Source of the DNA: DASSJF01 sp035934535
GTDB taxonomy: Bacteria; Sysuimicrobiota; Sysuimicrobiia; Sysuimicrobiales; Segetimicrobiaceae
NCBI GenBank assembly: GCA_035934535.1
Contig: DASYXS010000059.1
Coordinates: 1-5,997 of the forward strand
Direction: 5' to 3'
DNA length: 5,997 nt
Made by a program: the position numbers and the translations under genes. The notes beneath the pieces were generated by a model, which did no database searches, was not told where the DNA came from, and worked only from the letters and a program-made list of their open reading frames with translations. Of this stretch, positions 1 through 5,997 are shown piece after piece; the stretch's first letter is position 1; each line of letters starts with the position of its first letter.

Positions 1-29
1 CAGCGCCGAGCTGACCTACACCTGGCGAA

Positions 30-710
30 TCACCTCGGAAACATGAAGTCGGCCGGCGCGCGGCCAAAGACGCCGACCGTTACCGCGCCGGCCGCGACGG
101 TCACGAGCGCGTAGGCGCCGGCGGGCCGGCCGGCCGTGTACGCCGCATCGACGAGCGAGCCGATCGTCACGTAGGGAATCCCGTTGATCGGCGCCGCGCG
201 GGTCCAATGCAGGTGGCCGGAGAACGCCGCGGCCACGGCCGGCGCACCCTCGAGCACCGCACGCACCTCGGCGCGGTTCCGCACGGCGGCCAGGGACGGG
301 CGGAGGGCAAAGTAATGGTGCCCGTCGAGCGCGGGCTCGTCGAGGGGATGGTGGCCGAACACCAGGCATGCCGCGGCACGCTCGGCCAGCGCCGCCCGAA
401 GCCACTCAATCTGCGCGGCGCCCACCGCGCCGCCGACGCTCTCGACCGCGGGGTCGACCGTGTCAAGGAGCACCAGGCGCAGCGGACCGACGTCGACGAC
501 CTCCGCCGCCCAGCTTTTCTTGACCGAGGCCAGCGCGTCGTGCTTGGGGAGATGCTCGACGTCGGTGTTGCCGAGCACGTGATAGACCGGCACGCCGGCG
601 TCCTCGAGGCGCCGCCGGACGTACCGTGCCCGCACGCCGTCCTGGCCGGATGCGACGCTGTTGATGCGGTCGCCCAAATCGACAACGCAGGCCGGGCGCG
701 CCTCCCGCAT
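30..710 (-). CDS. Calcineurin-like metallophosphoesterase (main open part; true start upstream and unresolved)
   Basis: This is a predicted metal-dependent phosphoesterase of unknown substrate. From the in-frame ATG at 710 it has 226 residues. Visible metallophosphoesterase motifs are VVDLGDR (Asp14), LGNTD (Asn48), VFGHHPL (His120/121) and FSGHLHWT (His166, His168). The usual catalytic His after the Asn is Thr here, a GNxD variant seen in some branches of the superfamily. The first motif, D-x-H (ADIHCG, 788-780), lies upstream of this ATG in the same frame, so ATG 710 cannot be the natural start if the enzyme is active. The frame is open back to 875 but contains no ATG, GTG or TTG before 710. 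No signal peptide or membrane segment is seen in the visible part. The gene follows nrfD on the same strand, so it is probably co-transcribed, but no link to formate metabolism is evident. The stop is TGA at 32-30. Confidence 0.82.
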   Translation of the reverse strand: MREARPACVVDLGDRINSVASGQDGVRARYVRRRLEDAGVPVYHVLGNTDVEHLPKHDALASVKKSWAAEVVDVGPLRLVLLDTVDPAVESVGGAVGAAQIEWLRAALAERAAACLVFGHHPLDEPALDGHHYFALRPSLAAVRNRAEVRAVLEGAPAVAAAFSGHLHWTRAAPINGIPYVTIGSLVDAAYTAGRPAGAYALVTVAAGAVTVGVFGRAPADFMFPR

Positions 711-814
711 CGCCGCGATGAAGCGGTCGAGCAGCGCGGGCGCCCGGCTGCCCGGCAGGACGTCCCGATCCGGGCCGCAGTGGATGTCGGCGACGACGCC
801 GATCCGGATCCCAT
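711..814 (-). other. 5' part of the metallophosphoesterase gene with a start one base out of frame
   Basis: In the frame of the downstream gene this stretch reads GIRIGVVADIHCGPD and continues to DRFIAA, a typical first beta strand plus the D-x-H metal motif. It has no standard start codon in frame. The ATG at 814-812 is one base off: the sequence is ATGGGATCC, and one more G would give ATG-GGG-ATC, encoding M-G-I-R-I-G-V-V-A-D-I-H. The simplest reading is a single-base deletion in a G run, either an assembly error or a real frameshift mutation. A non-standard start such as ATC is the alternative. No clear Shine-Dalgarno precedes 814. Confidence 0.6.
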
Positions 815-852
815 CTGCGACGGCGTGACCGAACCCGGCGGAGCCGACGGCG
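815..852 (-). other. Short gap between nrfD and the phosphoesterase gene
   Basis: The 38 bases between the nrfD stop and the ATG at 814 hold no recognisable promoter or terminator hairpin, consistent with continued transcription into the phosphoesterase gene. The phosphoesterase frame is open through this gap. Confidence 0.4.
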
Positions 853-1704
853 CTACCCCTGGGCGCTGAAGATGATCACCGCCCGCAGCGCCAGCACGCC
901 GACGAGCACCAGCACGGCGGCCAGCGCCGCGCTGCGGCGGGCGCGCTCACGGCCTCCCAGCGCCGCGAGCGGCGGGATGAGGCCGATGACCACGACGAGC
1001 CACAACACGATCCACGGCGCCCGCAGCGCCACCGACAGCGTCCCGGCCGCGGCGAGCGTGGCAAACAGCAGCAGAATCCAGATCAGCTCGATCAACGCGA
1101 AATAGCCGTCCGCCACCCGGAGCCGCGCCTCCGTCTCGGCGCCGGCGGCGTCTTTGCGGGCCACCGCGGCCAGCAGCGCCGCGGCCCCGCTCAGCCCCGA
1201 GGCGAGGAACAGCCCCCCAAGCGTCCAGGTGTCGCTCCACAGCGGCTGATTGGACACGCTCAGCAGCACGCCGGTGTACGAGGCGACGAAGAGCCCGAGG
1301 AGCCCCCCGATCGTGGTGACGAGGCGGCTGCCCCCGGGGCGCCCGCCGGCGGCCTCGAGGAACGACACGAACGCGAAGATGCCGTAGACGAGCAGCGCCC
1401 AACTGCCGGCCGACATCGGGCTCCAGTAATGAAAGATGAGCCCGCCCTGCCCCGGCGTGGTCGCCACCAGCATGTGGAAGAACCGCAGCGGCCGGCCGAG
1501 ATCGATCGTGAGGAGGATCGGGCACACGACCAGGATCGGAAACGCCCAGAGGAACGCCGTACGCGCGACGGCCTCGTCGCCGGGGCGGCCCCACAGCCGC
1601 AGCATCGCGCCGATCGCGTACATGCCGCCCGTCAGGCCGGCAAAGAAAAAGTAGGCGAGGATGTACCACGTCCACTCGGGCGGCCGGACGAAATGTTCCG
1701 CCAT
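853..1704 (-). CDS. nrfD: NrfD/PsrC-family membrane subunit, putative quinone-interacting gamma subunit
   Basis: This is probably the membrane subunit that passes electrons from the beta subunit to the quinone pool. It has 283 residues and about eight hydrophobic segments: roughly 12-35, 50-68, 98-119, 128-150, 160-182, 199-221, 229-250 and 258-281. Family-like features are the N-terminal EWTWYILAYFFFAGLTGG, the CPILLTIDLGRPLRFFHML segment after helix 2 and SYTGVLLSVSNQPLW in helix 4. NrfD/PsrC proteins bind quinone without haem. There is no sign of the histidine-ligated cytochrome b556 fold of E. coli FdnI, so this operon uses a haem-free gamma subunit. The ATG at 1704 overlaps the beta stop (TAATG) and has AGGAGG at 1718-1713, which fixes the start. 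The frame remains open further upstream, but that stretch is antisense-frame noise over the beta gene. It ends in TAG at 855-853. Its exact electron acceptor is inferred. Confidence 0.92.
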   Translation of the reverse strand: MAEHFVRPPEWTWYILAYFFFAGLTGGMYAIGAMLRLWGRPGDEAVARTAFLWAFPILVVCPILLTIDLGRPLRFFHMLVATTPGQGGLIFHYWSPMSAGSWALLVYGIFAFVSFLEAAGGRPGGSRLVTTIGGLLGLFVASYTGVLLSVSNQPLWSDTWTLGGLFLASGLSGAAALLAAVARKDAAGAETEARLRVADGYFALIELIWILLLFATLAAAGTLSVALRAPWIVLWLVVVIGLIPPLAALGGRERARRSAALAAVLVLVGVLALRAVIIFSAQG

Positions 1705-2531
1705 TAGGGGTTCCTCCTCGCCGCCGCGCCGTTGTTGCCGCGGCCGAGCTCGTTCATGCGCCGGTCGCGGAACGCGACCACCGCGGCGACCGCGCCGAGC
1801 AGCGCCGTCGCCACCATGCCGAAGTAGCCGCTCTTGTTGTTCCGGCGCGGCAGCACCGCGTTCTGCTGGTTCGGCAGGCCGTAGGTCTCGGGCTTGTCCA
1901 TCAGCAAGAAGAAGGCGTTGAGGCCGCCGTAGATCGCGTCGTCGCGGCCGTACAGCTGCGCCTGCGAATACCCTTGGTCGTGCAGCGCCGCGAGCCGCGC
2001 GTCGGCGCGCTTCTGCATCTCGGCGAGCGGCCCGAACTGAATCGACTGCGTCGGGCACGCCTGCGCGCACGCCGGCGTCATGCCGTTCTGGAGGCGGTCG
2101 TAGCAGAACGTGCACTTGTGCACCGTGCCGGTCTGCGCGCTGAAGCCGATGACGCCGAAGGGACACGCGGAGATGCAGTAGCGGCACCCGTTGCACACGT
2201 CCTGCTGGATGAACACCGTGTCGAACTCAGTCCGGACGATCGCACCGGTGGGGCAGACCTCCATGCAGCTCGCGTGCTTGCAGTGCTTGCAGACGTCGGA
2301 CAACATGAGCCAGGCATGCCCGTTGCCGGTCTGGACGGGCGCATCGTCCATCCGCTCGATGAACTGGACGTGGCGCCAGTTCTGGTCGTTCAGCGAGCCG
2401 GTGTTGTCGTAGCTGTCCATGAACTTCGGCGCATCGCCGGGCAACTGGTTCCACTCCTTGCAGGCGACCTCGCAGGCTTTGCAGCCGATGCAGACGCTCG
2501 AGTCGGTGAAGAAGCCGACGGCCTCAGGCAT
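1704..2531 (-). CDS. fdnH: Formate dehydrogenase iron-sulfur beta subunit (FdnH/FdoH type)
   Basis: This is the electron-transfer subunit linking the catalytic subunit to the membrane subunit. It has 275 residues with four cysteine quartets that would hold four [4Fe-4S] clusters: C14/17/20/24 (CIGCKACEVAC), C81/84/89/93 (CKHCKHASCMEVCPTG), C113/116/119/123 (CNGCRYCISACPFGV) and C140/143/155/159 (CTFCYDRL to CAQACPTQ). A single hydrophobic helix lies at about residues 236-254 (YFGMVATALLGAVAAVVAF), followed by RDRR. This is the C-terminal anchor known from FdnH. By the positive-inside rule the tail is cytoplasmic, which puts the cluster domain outside and agrees with a periplasmic-facing enzyme (inference). 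The ATG at 2531 is 3 bp after the fdhE stop, with a weak GGGGG eight bases upstream. The start is supported by the family N-terminus GFFTDSSVCIGCKAC. The TAA stop shares one base with the next ATG. Confidence 0.95.
   Translation of the reverse strand: MPEAVGFFTDSSVCIGCKACEVACKEWNQLPGDAPKFMDSYDNTGSLNDQNWRHVQFIERMDDAPVQTGNGHAWLMLSDVCKHCKHASCMEVCPTGAIVRTEFDTVFIQQDVCNGCRYCISACPFGVIGFSAQTGTVHKCTFCYDRLQNGMTPACAQACPTQSIQFGPLAEMQKRADARLAALHDQGYSQAQLYGRDDAIYGGLNAFFLLMDKPETYGLPNQQNAVLPRRNNKSGYFGMVATALLGAVAAVVAFRDRRMNELGRGNNGAAARRNP
1713..1718 (-). promoter_or_regulatory. Strong Shine-Dalgarno of nrfD
   Basis: AGGAGG lies eight bases upstream of the ATG at 1704 and is formed by the last two Arg codons of the beta subunit gene. 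It decides the nrfD start over longer in-frame options and is the strongest ribosome binding site in the window. It may boost membrane-subunit output despite the one-base overlap. Confidence 0.8.
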
Positions 2532-2534
2532 GGC

Positions 2535-3431
2535 TCACGCCCCCATCAGGTTCGGTACGACTTTGGTGAAGCCGCGGTCGACGGCGTGGAGATCGAGCGG
2601 AATCGCGGCCAATTCGTCGACGACGGGCACTGCCCGCGGATCGCGTCCGAGGTCGATCGAGACCAGATAACGGGAGCACGCGGCGCAGGCATCGATGCGC
2701 ATGTGCGGAAAGCGGGGCTCTGCCCCCCGCGCGCCCGGGTCGGGCCGGCCGCGAAGGCCGCGGACGGTGCTGCCGGACAGCGTGCGTTCGTCCGTGCCCT
2801 CTTCCGCGAGTACGGTCAACTTGGCCGTGTCCTGTTCTCCGCACGACGCACAGGTGAGGCGCGGATACGCCCAGGAGGAGGCGCAGCGCGAGCACAGCAG
2901 GGAACGCGGTCCGGCCGCCAGCGAGTCGGGCGGCGCCGCGATGTAGGCGAGCTGCGGGAGGCCGCCGCACACGGGACAGCGCACCTCGTCGCCGCCCGGG
3001 CGTCCACCGGAACCGCACGCGTCCCCCGCGCGCTCTCCGAGCGCTTCGAGCACCGGCCCCGCGGAGGCGCGGGCGAGATAGCGCTCGACGGGCGCCCGCT
3101 CCTCGCCGTCGAGCCACCGCCGGATCATCTCGCCGCGGGCCGGGATAGACGCCCCGGCAAACTGCGCGCGGAGCAGGTCCGCGAGGGTCTTCGGTCCGGC
3201 CGCCGCGCTCACATCGATGACCCCGGGCAGCACGCGGTCTGCCACGTAGCCGGCGACGTCCGCGCCGCGCGGCGGGTCGAGCCGGGCGGCCGACCAGGCC
3301 GACTCTTGAACGTCAACGAGCGCCCGGTACAAGGCGAGCGGCTCGCGCGCGAACGGGTACCGCTCGCGCAGGACGTCCGCCCGCGCGCGCCGGGCGGCCC
3401 AGGGGACGGCAAGCACGGCCGGTGCCGTCAT
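2535..3431 (-). CDS. fdhE: FdhE, formate dehydrogenase accessory/maturation protein
   Basis: FdhE is a cytoplasmic accessory protein needed for active respiratory formate dehydrogenase. In E. coli it binds the catalytic subunit and carries iron through cysteine pairs. This protein has 298 residues (E. coli about 309). Four CxxC pairs are visible: C152/C155 in RCPVCGGLP, C180/C183 in LLCSRCASSW, C194/C197 in LTCASCGE and C249/C252 in DACAACSRYL. The C-terminal segment VVDELAAIPLDLHAVDRGF is the usual FdhE ending. The N-terminal half is Ala/Arg-rich and poorly conserved. The ATG at 3431 is chosen because it overlaps the fdnG stop as ATGA and has GGAG at 3443-3440, eight bases upstream. The same frame stays open upstream inside fdnG, but that extension is a GC-driven shadow. 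The linker between the third and fourth CxxC pairs (about residues 198-248) is rich in Gly, Arg and Pro. The gene ends 3 bp before the beta subunit, an unusual place because E. coli keeps fdhE after the structural genes. Confidence 0.93.
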   Translation of the reverse strand: MTAPAVLAVPWAARRARADVLRERYPFAREPLALYRALVDVQESAWSAARLDPPRGADVAGYVADRVLPGVIDVSAAAGPKTLADLLRAQFAGASIPARGEMIRRWLDGEERAPVERYLARASAGPVLEALGERAGDACGSGGRPGGDEVRCPVCGGLPQLAYIAAPPDSLAAGPRSLLCSRCASSWAYPRLTCASCGEQDTAKLTVLAEEGTDERTLSGSTVRGLRGRPDPGARGAEPRFPHMRIDACAACSRYLVSIDLGRDPRAVPVVDELAAIPLDLHAVDRGFTKVVPNLMGA

Positions 3432-5997
3432 CCCATGCGCTCCAGGTTGACCAGGAACGCTTTGAATTCGGGCGTCCGCGCCGTGGCGTCGCCGACGAAG
3501 GGCGTGAGCACGTTGGCGAGCCAGTGCTGCGATTTGTCGGGATGCATTTCCGCCGAGATGCCGACGAAACCCCAGTGAATCGGGATCCCGATCTGCCACA
3601 CCCGCTTGCCCGCGACGTCGAGCGGTCCCAGGCGCTTGGTGACCATCGCGCGAGCCTCGACCTTGCCGCGCTTCGACGAGACGCGGACCATGTCGCCGTT
3701 CTTGATCCCCTTCTCCGCGGCCAGCCCGTCTGGAATCTCGACGAACGCCTCCGGCTGCAGCTGGACCAGATGCTCGACGTGCTGGGTGACGTAGTGCTCG
3801 TGCTCGGTGAGCCGGTACGTCGTACCGATGTACGGGTAGTCGGCGACCGTCCCGAACCGGTTGGGACGGCCGGCGGCTTGGTCGTACAAGAACGCCGCCG
3901 GGTTTGTCGAGTTCTGCGGGTGCAGCGGGTTGTCGACCGGCGACTCGACCGGTTCGTAGTGCTCCGGGAATGGCCCGTCGAGCGGCGTGTTGCTGAACAA
4001 CCGGCCGGTGCCCTCGCCCGTCATGATGAACGGCAGCCACGCCTTCGGATCCTTGGGGTTCATCGTAGGCGGATAGTCCGGCACGTCGCCGACCCAGCGC
4101 TGCCCGTTCCACCTGATGCCGGCGCGCTCCGGGTCCCAGGGGTTGCCGTCGAGGTCGGCCGAGGCACGGTTGTACAGCACGCGGCGGTTGACCGGCCAGC
4201 TCCAGGCCCAGTTGGGGTAGAAGCCCAGGCCGGTCGGATCGTTCTTCTTGGGATCCTGCACGCCGTCGCGGCGTTTCATGAGGTTGCCGCTCTCGGGATA
4301 GCTGCCAGTGTAGATCCAGTCGCCGGCGGTCGTGGTCCCATCGTCCTTGAGCGCGGCGAACGTGGCGAGCCGCTTGCCCGTGGTCAGATCCCGCCCGTTG
4401 ATCTCCTGCGCGATCTCGTCGAGCTCAGGCTTCAGCGGATCCTTGTAGCTCATGGTCAGGTGCATGATCGGATCCGGGAACTTGCCGCCTTCTTTCTGGT
4501 AGAGCGCCTTCACGCGGTTGAACAGATCCGCCAGGATCCAGTGGTCGTGCCGCGCCCCTCCCTGCGGCGGAATCACCTGATCCTTCCACTGCGCCCAGCG
4601 GCCGCTGTTGGTGAACGACCCGTCCTTCTCGATCCAATGGGTCGCCGGCATCATGAACACTTCGGTCTTGACGTCGGCGGCGTTCATGCCGGGCGCGTGC
4701 CAGAACTCCGAACTCGTCGTCGGCAGCGGGTCCATCACAACCAGCCACTTGAGCTTGGCCAGCGCCTGGAGCACCTGGGTCGAATCCGGGCCGATGCTCG
4801 TCGCCGTCATGCCGTTGAGAATGATGCCGTCCATCTTGCCGCGCAGCGCGTCGTCGTAGAACGAGATCCAGGATGAGTTCCCGCCCGGTTTCGGGATGTA
4901 ATCGAACGCGAACTCGTTGTCTTTCGTCGCCGCGTCCCCGTACCACGCCTTGAGCAGGCTGACCATGAATTTCTTGTAGTTGGTCCCGAGGTAGTTCCAG
5001 GAGTTGGGATCGGACTTCTTCGGCGCCTTCTCCTTGACGTAGTCGGCGAGGCTCTTCTCGCCCGGTGCCGGGATCGCGATGTACCCCGGCAGGATCTCCC
5101 ACGAGATCGCGTGATCGGTGTTGCCCTGGATGTTGGCGTGGCCGCGCTCCGCGTTCATGCCGCCGCCGGGCCGGCCCATGTTGCCGAGCAGCAGCTGCAG
5201 CAGCGCGCCCGAACGGATCAGCTGCACGCCGGTCGTGTGGTGCGTCAGGCCGACCGCGTAGACGATCGTCATGACCTTGTCTGGCTTGCCCATCTCTCCG
5301 ACGAGCGCGGCGACCTTCAGAAACTCGTCCTTTGGAATTCCGGTGATCGAGGACACCATCTCGGACGTGTACCGGGCGTAGTGCGCCTTCATCAACTGGA
5401 ACACCGAGCGGGGATTCTGCAGGGCCATGTCGCGCTTGGCGATCCCCTGCGCGTCCGCATCGTAGCCCCACGTCGCGGTGCTGTACGTCCGCTTGGCCGC
5501 GTCGTATCCGGAGAAGAGGCCGTCCTTGAATCCGTAGCCGTCCTTCACGAGCCAGGACGCGTTCGTGTAGTGCTGCACGTACTCGGCGTGGTGCAGGTTG
5601 TTCTGCAGCACGTAGTTGATCAGCCCGCCGAAGTACGCGACGTCCGTGCCGGTGCGGATGCGGAGGTACGTATCGGCGAGCGCGGACGTGCGGGTGAACC
5701 GCGGGTCCACGTGGACAATCTTGGCCCCGCCGCCCTTCCCGGGACCGCGCGTGGGATCGAGCTTGGCGCGCACGAACCACTGGAAGCCCACGGGGTGGGC
5801 CTCCGCGGGGTTCGCGCCGTTGATCAGAATCAGGTCTGCGTTCTTGATGTCCCTCCAGTGATTCGTCATTGCTCCTCTTCCGAACGTGGCGGCCAGACTG
5901 ACCACCGTGGGCCCGTGTCAGACCCGGGCCTGCTGCTCTAAGTGGACCACCCCCAGCCCGCGCATCAGCTTCGTGCAGAGATACCCTTCCTCGCTGC
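3428..5997 (-). CDS. fdnG: Formate dehydrogenase (FdnG/FdoG type) catalytic alpha subunit, selenocysteine-containing, 5'-partial
   Basis: This subunit oxidises formate to CO2 at a Mo/W bis-molybdopterin guanine dinucleotide site. The gene runs off the right edge; 855 residues are visible, the first complete codon being at 5995. Reading starts SEEGYLC, then QARV, then an in-frame TGA (5920-5918, visible residue 26), then HGPTVVSLAATFGRGAMTNHW. This matches the E. coli FdnG active-site segment QARV-Sec-H and identifies TGA as selenocysteine. Downstream are family segments such as AEAHPVGFQW, DPRFTRTSA, GNMGRPGGGMNAERGH, NIQGNTDH, NSGRWAQWKD, WDPERAGIRW and GPFPEHYEP. The last ~135 residues form the MGD-binding domain (YIGTTYRLTEHEH, IGIPIHWGF, LTPFVGDATARTPEFKAFLVN). 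About 830 residues follow Sec, close to E. coli FdnG. By homology roughly 170 N-terminal residues are outside the window, including the expected Tat signal and [4Fe-4S] cysteines, so export is inferred. The TGA stop overlaps the fdhE start. Confidence 0.96.
3440..3443 (-). promoter_or_regulatory. Ribosome binding site of fdhE
   Basis: GGAG lies eight bases before the ATG at 3431, inside the last codons of fdnG. Together with the ATGA stop/start overlap it fixes the fdhE start and points to translational coupling with the catalytic subunit. Confidence 0.6.
5888..5906 (-). promoter_or_regulatory. SECIS-like hairpin just downstream of the Sec UGA
   Basis: In the mRNA, GGUGGUC (5906-5900) can pair with GGCCGCC (5894-5888) in a 7-bp stem with two G-U pairs, leaving the five-base loop AGUCU (5899-5895). 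Eighteen bases separate the UGA from the loop. This is the same register as the GGUCU loop of the E. coli fdhF SECIS, and four of the five loop bases agree. Bacterial SECIS elements lie inside the coding region immediately 3' of UGA and bind SelB, so position and loop both fit. The bulged U of the E. coli element is not obvious in this fold, so the exact structure is inferred. Confidence 0.7.
5918..5920 (-). other. In-frame TGA read as selenocysteine (active-site Sec)
   Basis: The minus-strand codon at 5920-5918 is TGA. The same frame is open on both sides: upstream it reads GLGVVHLEQQARV and downstream HGPTVVSLAATFGRG. Both flanks match the FdnG family around its catalytic selenocysteine, with the conserved His directly after it. 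TGA also ends fdnG itself, fdhE and the phosphoesterase gene here, so this is not a TGA-to-Trp genetic code. A pseudogene is unlikely because the remaining 829 codons are intact and conserved. Insertion of Sec needs SelB, tRNA-Sec and a SECIS element; only the SECIS candidate is visible in the window. Confidence 0.95.

Noticed and set aside
121..135. CCGG-rich short repeat
   Set aside because: It lies within the phosphoesterase coding sequence and is explained by GC-rich Gly/Arg/Pro codons.
1705..2196. Upstream in-frame extension of nrfD over the beta subunit gene
   Set aside because: It is an Arg/Pro-rich alternate-frame translation. The strong AGGAGG and the family N-terminus place the start at 1704.
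1974..3578. 534-codon open frame on the plus strand
   Set aside because: It is antisense to fdhE and the beta subunit gene. The translation is Arg/Ala/Val-rich with no recognisable domain, as expected for the complement of GC-rich coding sequence.
3432..4112. Long in-frame upstream extension of fdhE into fdnG
   Set aside because: The extension has no family similarity, while ATG 3431 has an ATGA overlap and a GGAG site. The extension is an alternate-frame reading of fdnG.
3422..4876. 484-codon open frame on the plus strand
   Set aside because: It is antisense to the well-conserved fdnG gene, low in complexity and shows no domain; a shadow of high GC3.
5918..5920. TGA as a nonsense mutation (pseudogene) or TGA-to-Trp recoding
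   Set aside because: The position is exactly the catalytic Sec site, the rest of the gene is intact, and TGA is used as a normal stop by three genes in the window.
5111..5941. 276-codon open frame on the plus strand over the Sec region
   Set aside because: It is antisense to fdnG. Conservation clearly lies on the minus strand on both sides of the TGA.

Overview
The window is GC-rich bacterial DNA. It carries one tightly packed minus-strand operon that reads from the right edge to the left edge. The operon encodes a membrane-bound, selenocysteine-containing formate dehydrogenase. The species cannot be named from the sequence. What can be said is a high-GC bacterium that uses the standard bacterial code (TGA ends the catalytic-subunit gene, fdhE and the last gene) and that must also have selenocysteine machinery (SelA/B/C/D) elsewhere. 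An uncultivated soil or sediment lineage is possible, but that is a guess.

Layout in order of transcription (right to left): (1) 5997-3428, catalytic alpha subunit of FdnG/FdoG type, 5' end outside the window. An in-frame TGA at 5920-5918 sits exactly at the conserved selenocysteine position and is followed by a SECIS-like hairpin. A plain ORF call would therefore truncate the gene at about 5905. (2) 3431-2535, FdhE, a four-CxxC accessory protein for formate dehydrogenase, overlapping the alpha gene by ATGA. (3) 2531-1704, FdnH-type beta subunit with four [4Fe-4S] clusters and a C-terminal membrane anchor, 3 bp after fdhE. (4) 1704-853, an eight-helix NrfD/PsrC-type quinone-interacting membrane subunit, overlapping the beta gene in TAATG. 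(5) About 814-30, a calcineurin-like metallophosphoesterase whose start is problematic: its first metal-binding motif lies upstream of the only in-frame ATG, and a nearby ATG is one base out of frame.

How the parts work together: the alpha subunit oxidises formate at a molybdenum or tungsten bis-MGD centre with selenocysteine. Electrons then pass through the beta subunit's iron-sulfur chain to the NrfD-like subunit and the quinone pool. FdhE is a maturation factor. The design differs from classical E. coli FdnGHI in two ways: the gamma subunit is NrfD-like rather than a di-haem cytochrome b, and fdhE lies inside the structural operon between alpha and beta. The role of the phosphoesterase is unknown. 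The long plus-strand open frames are GC-driven shadows of these genes. No RNA genes, mobile elements, CRISPR arrays or notable repeats were seen. There is no gene-free stretch over 300 bases; bases 1-29 hold nothing recognisable.
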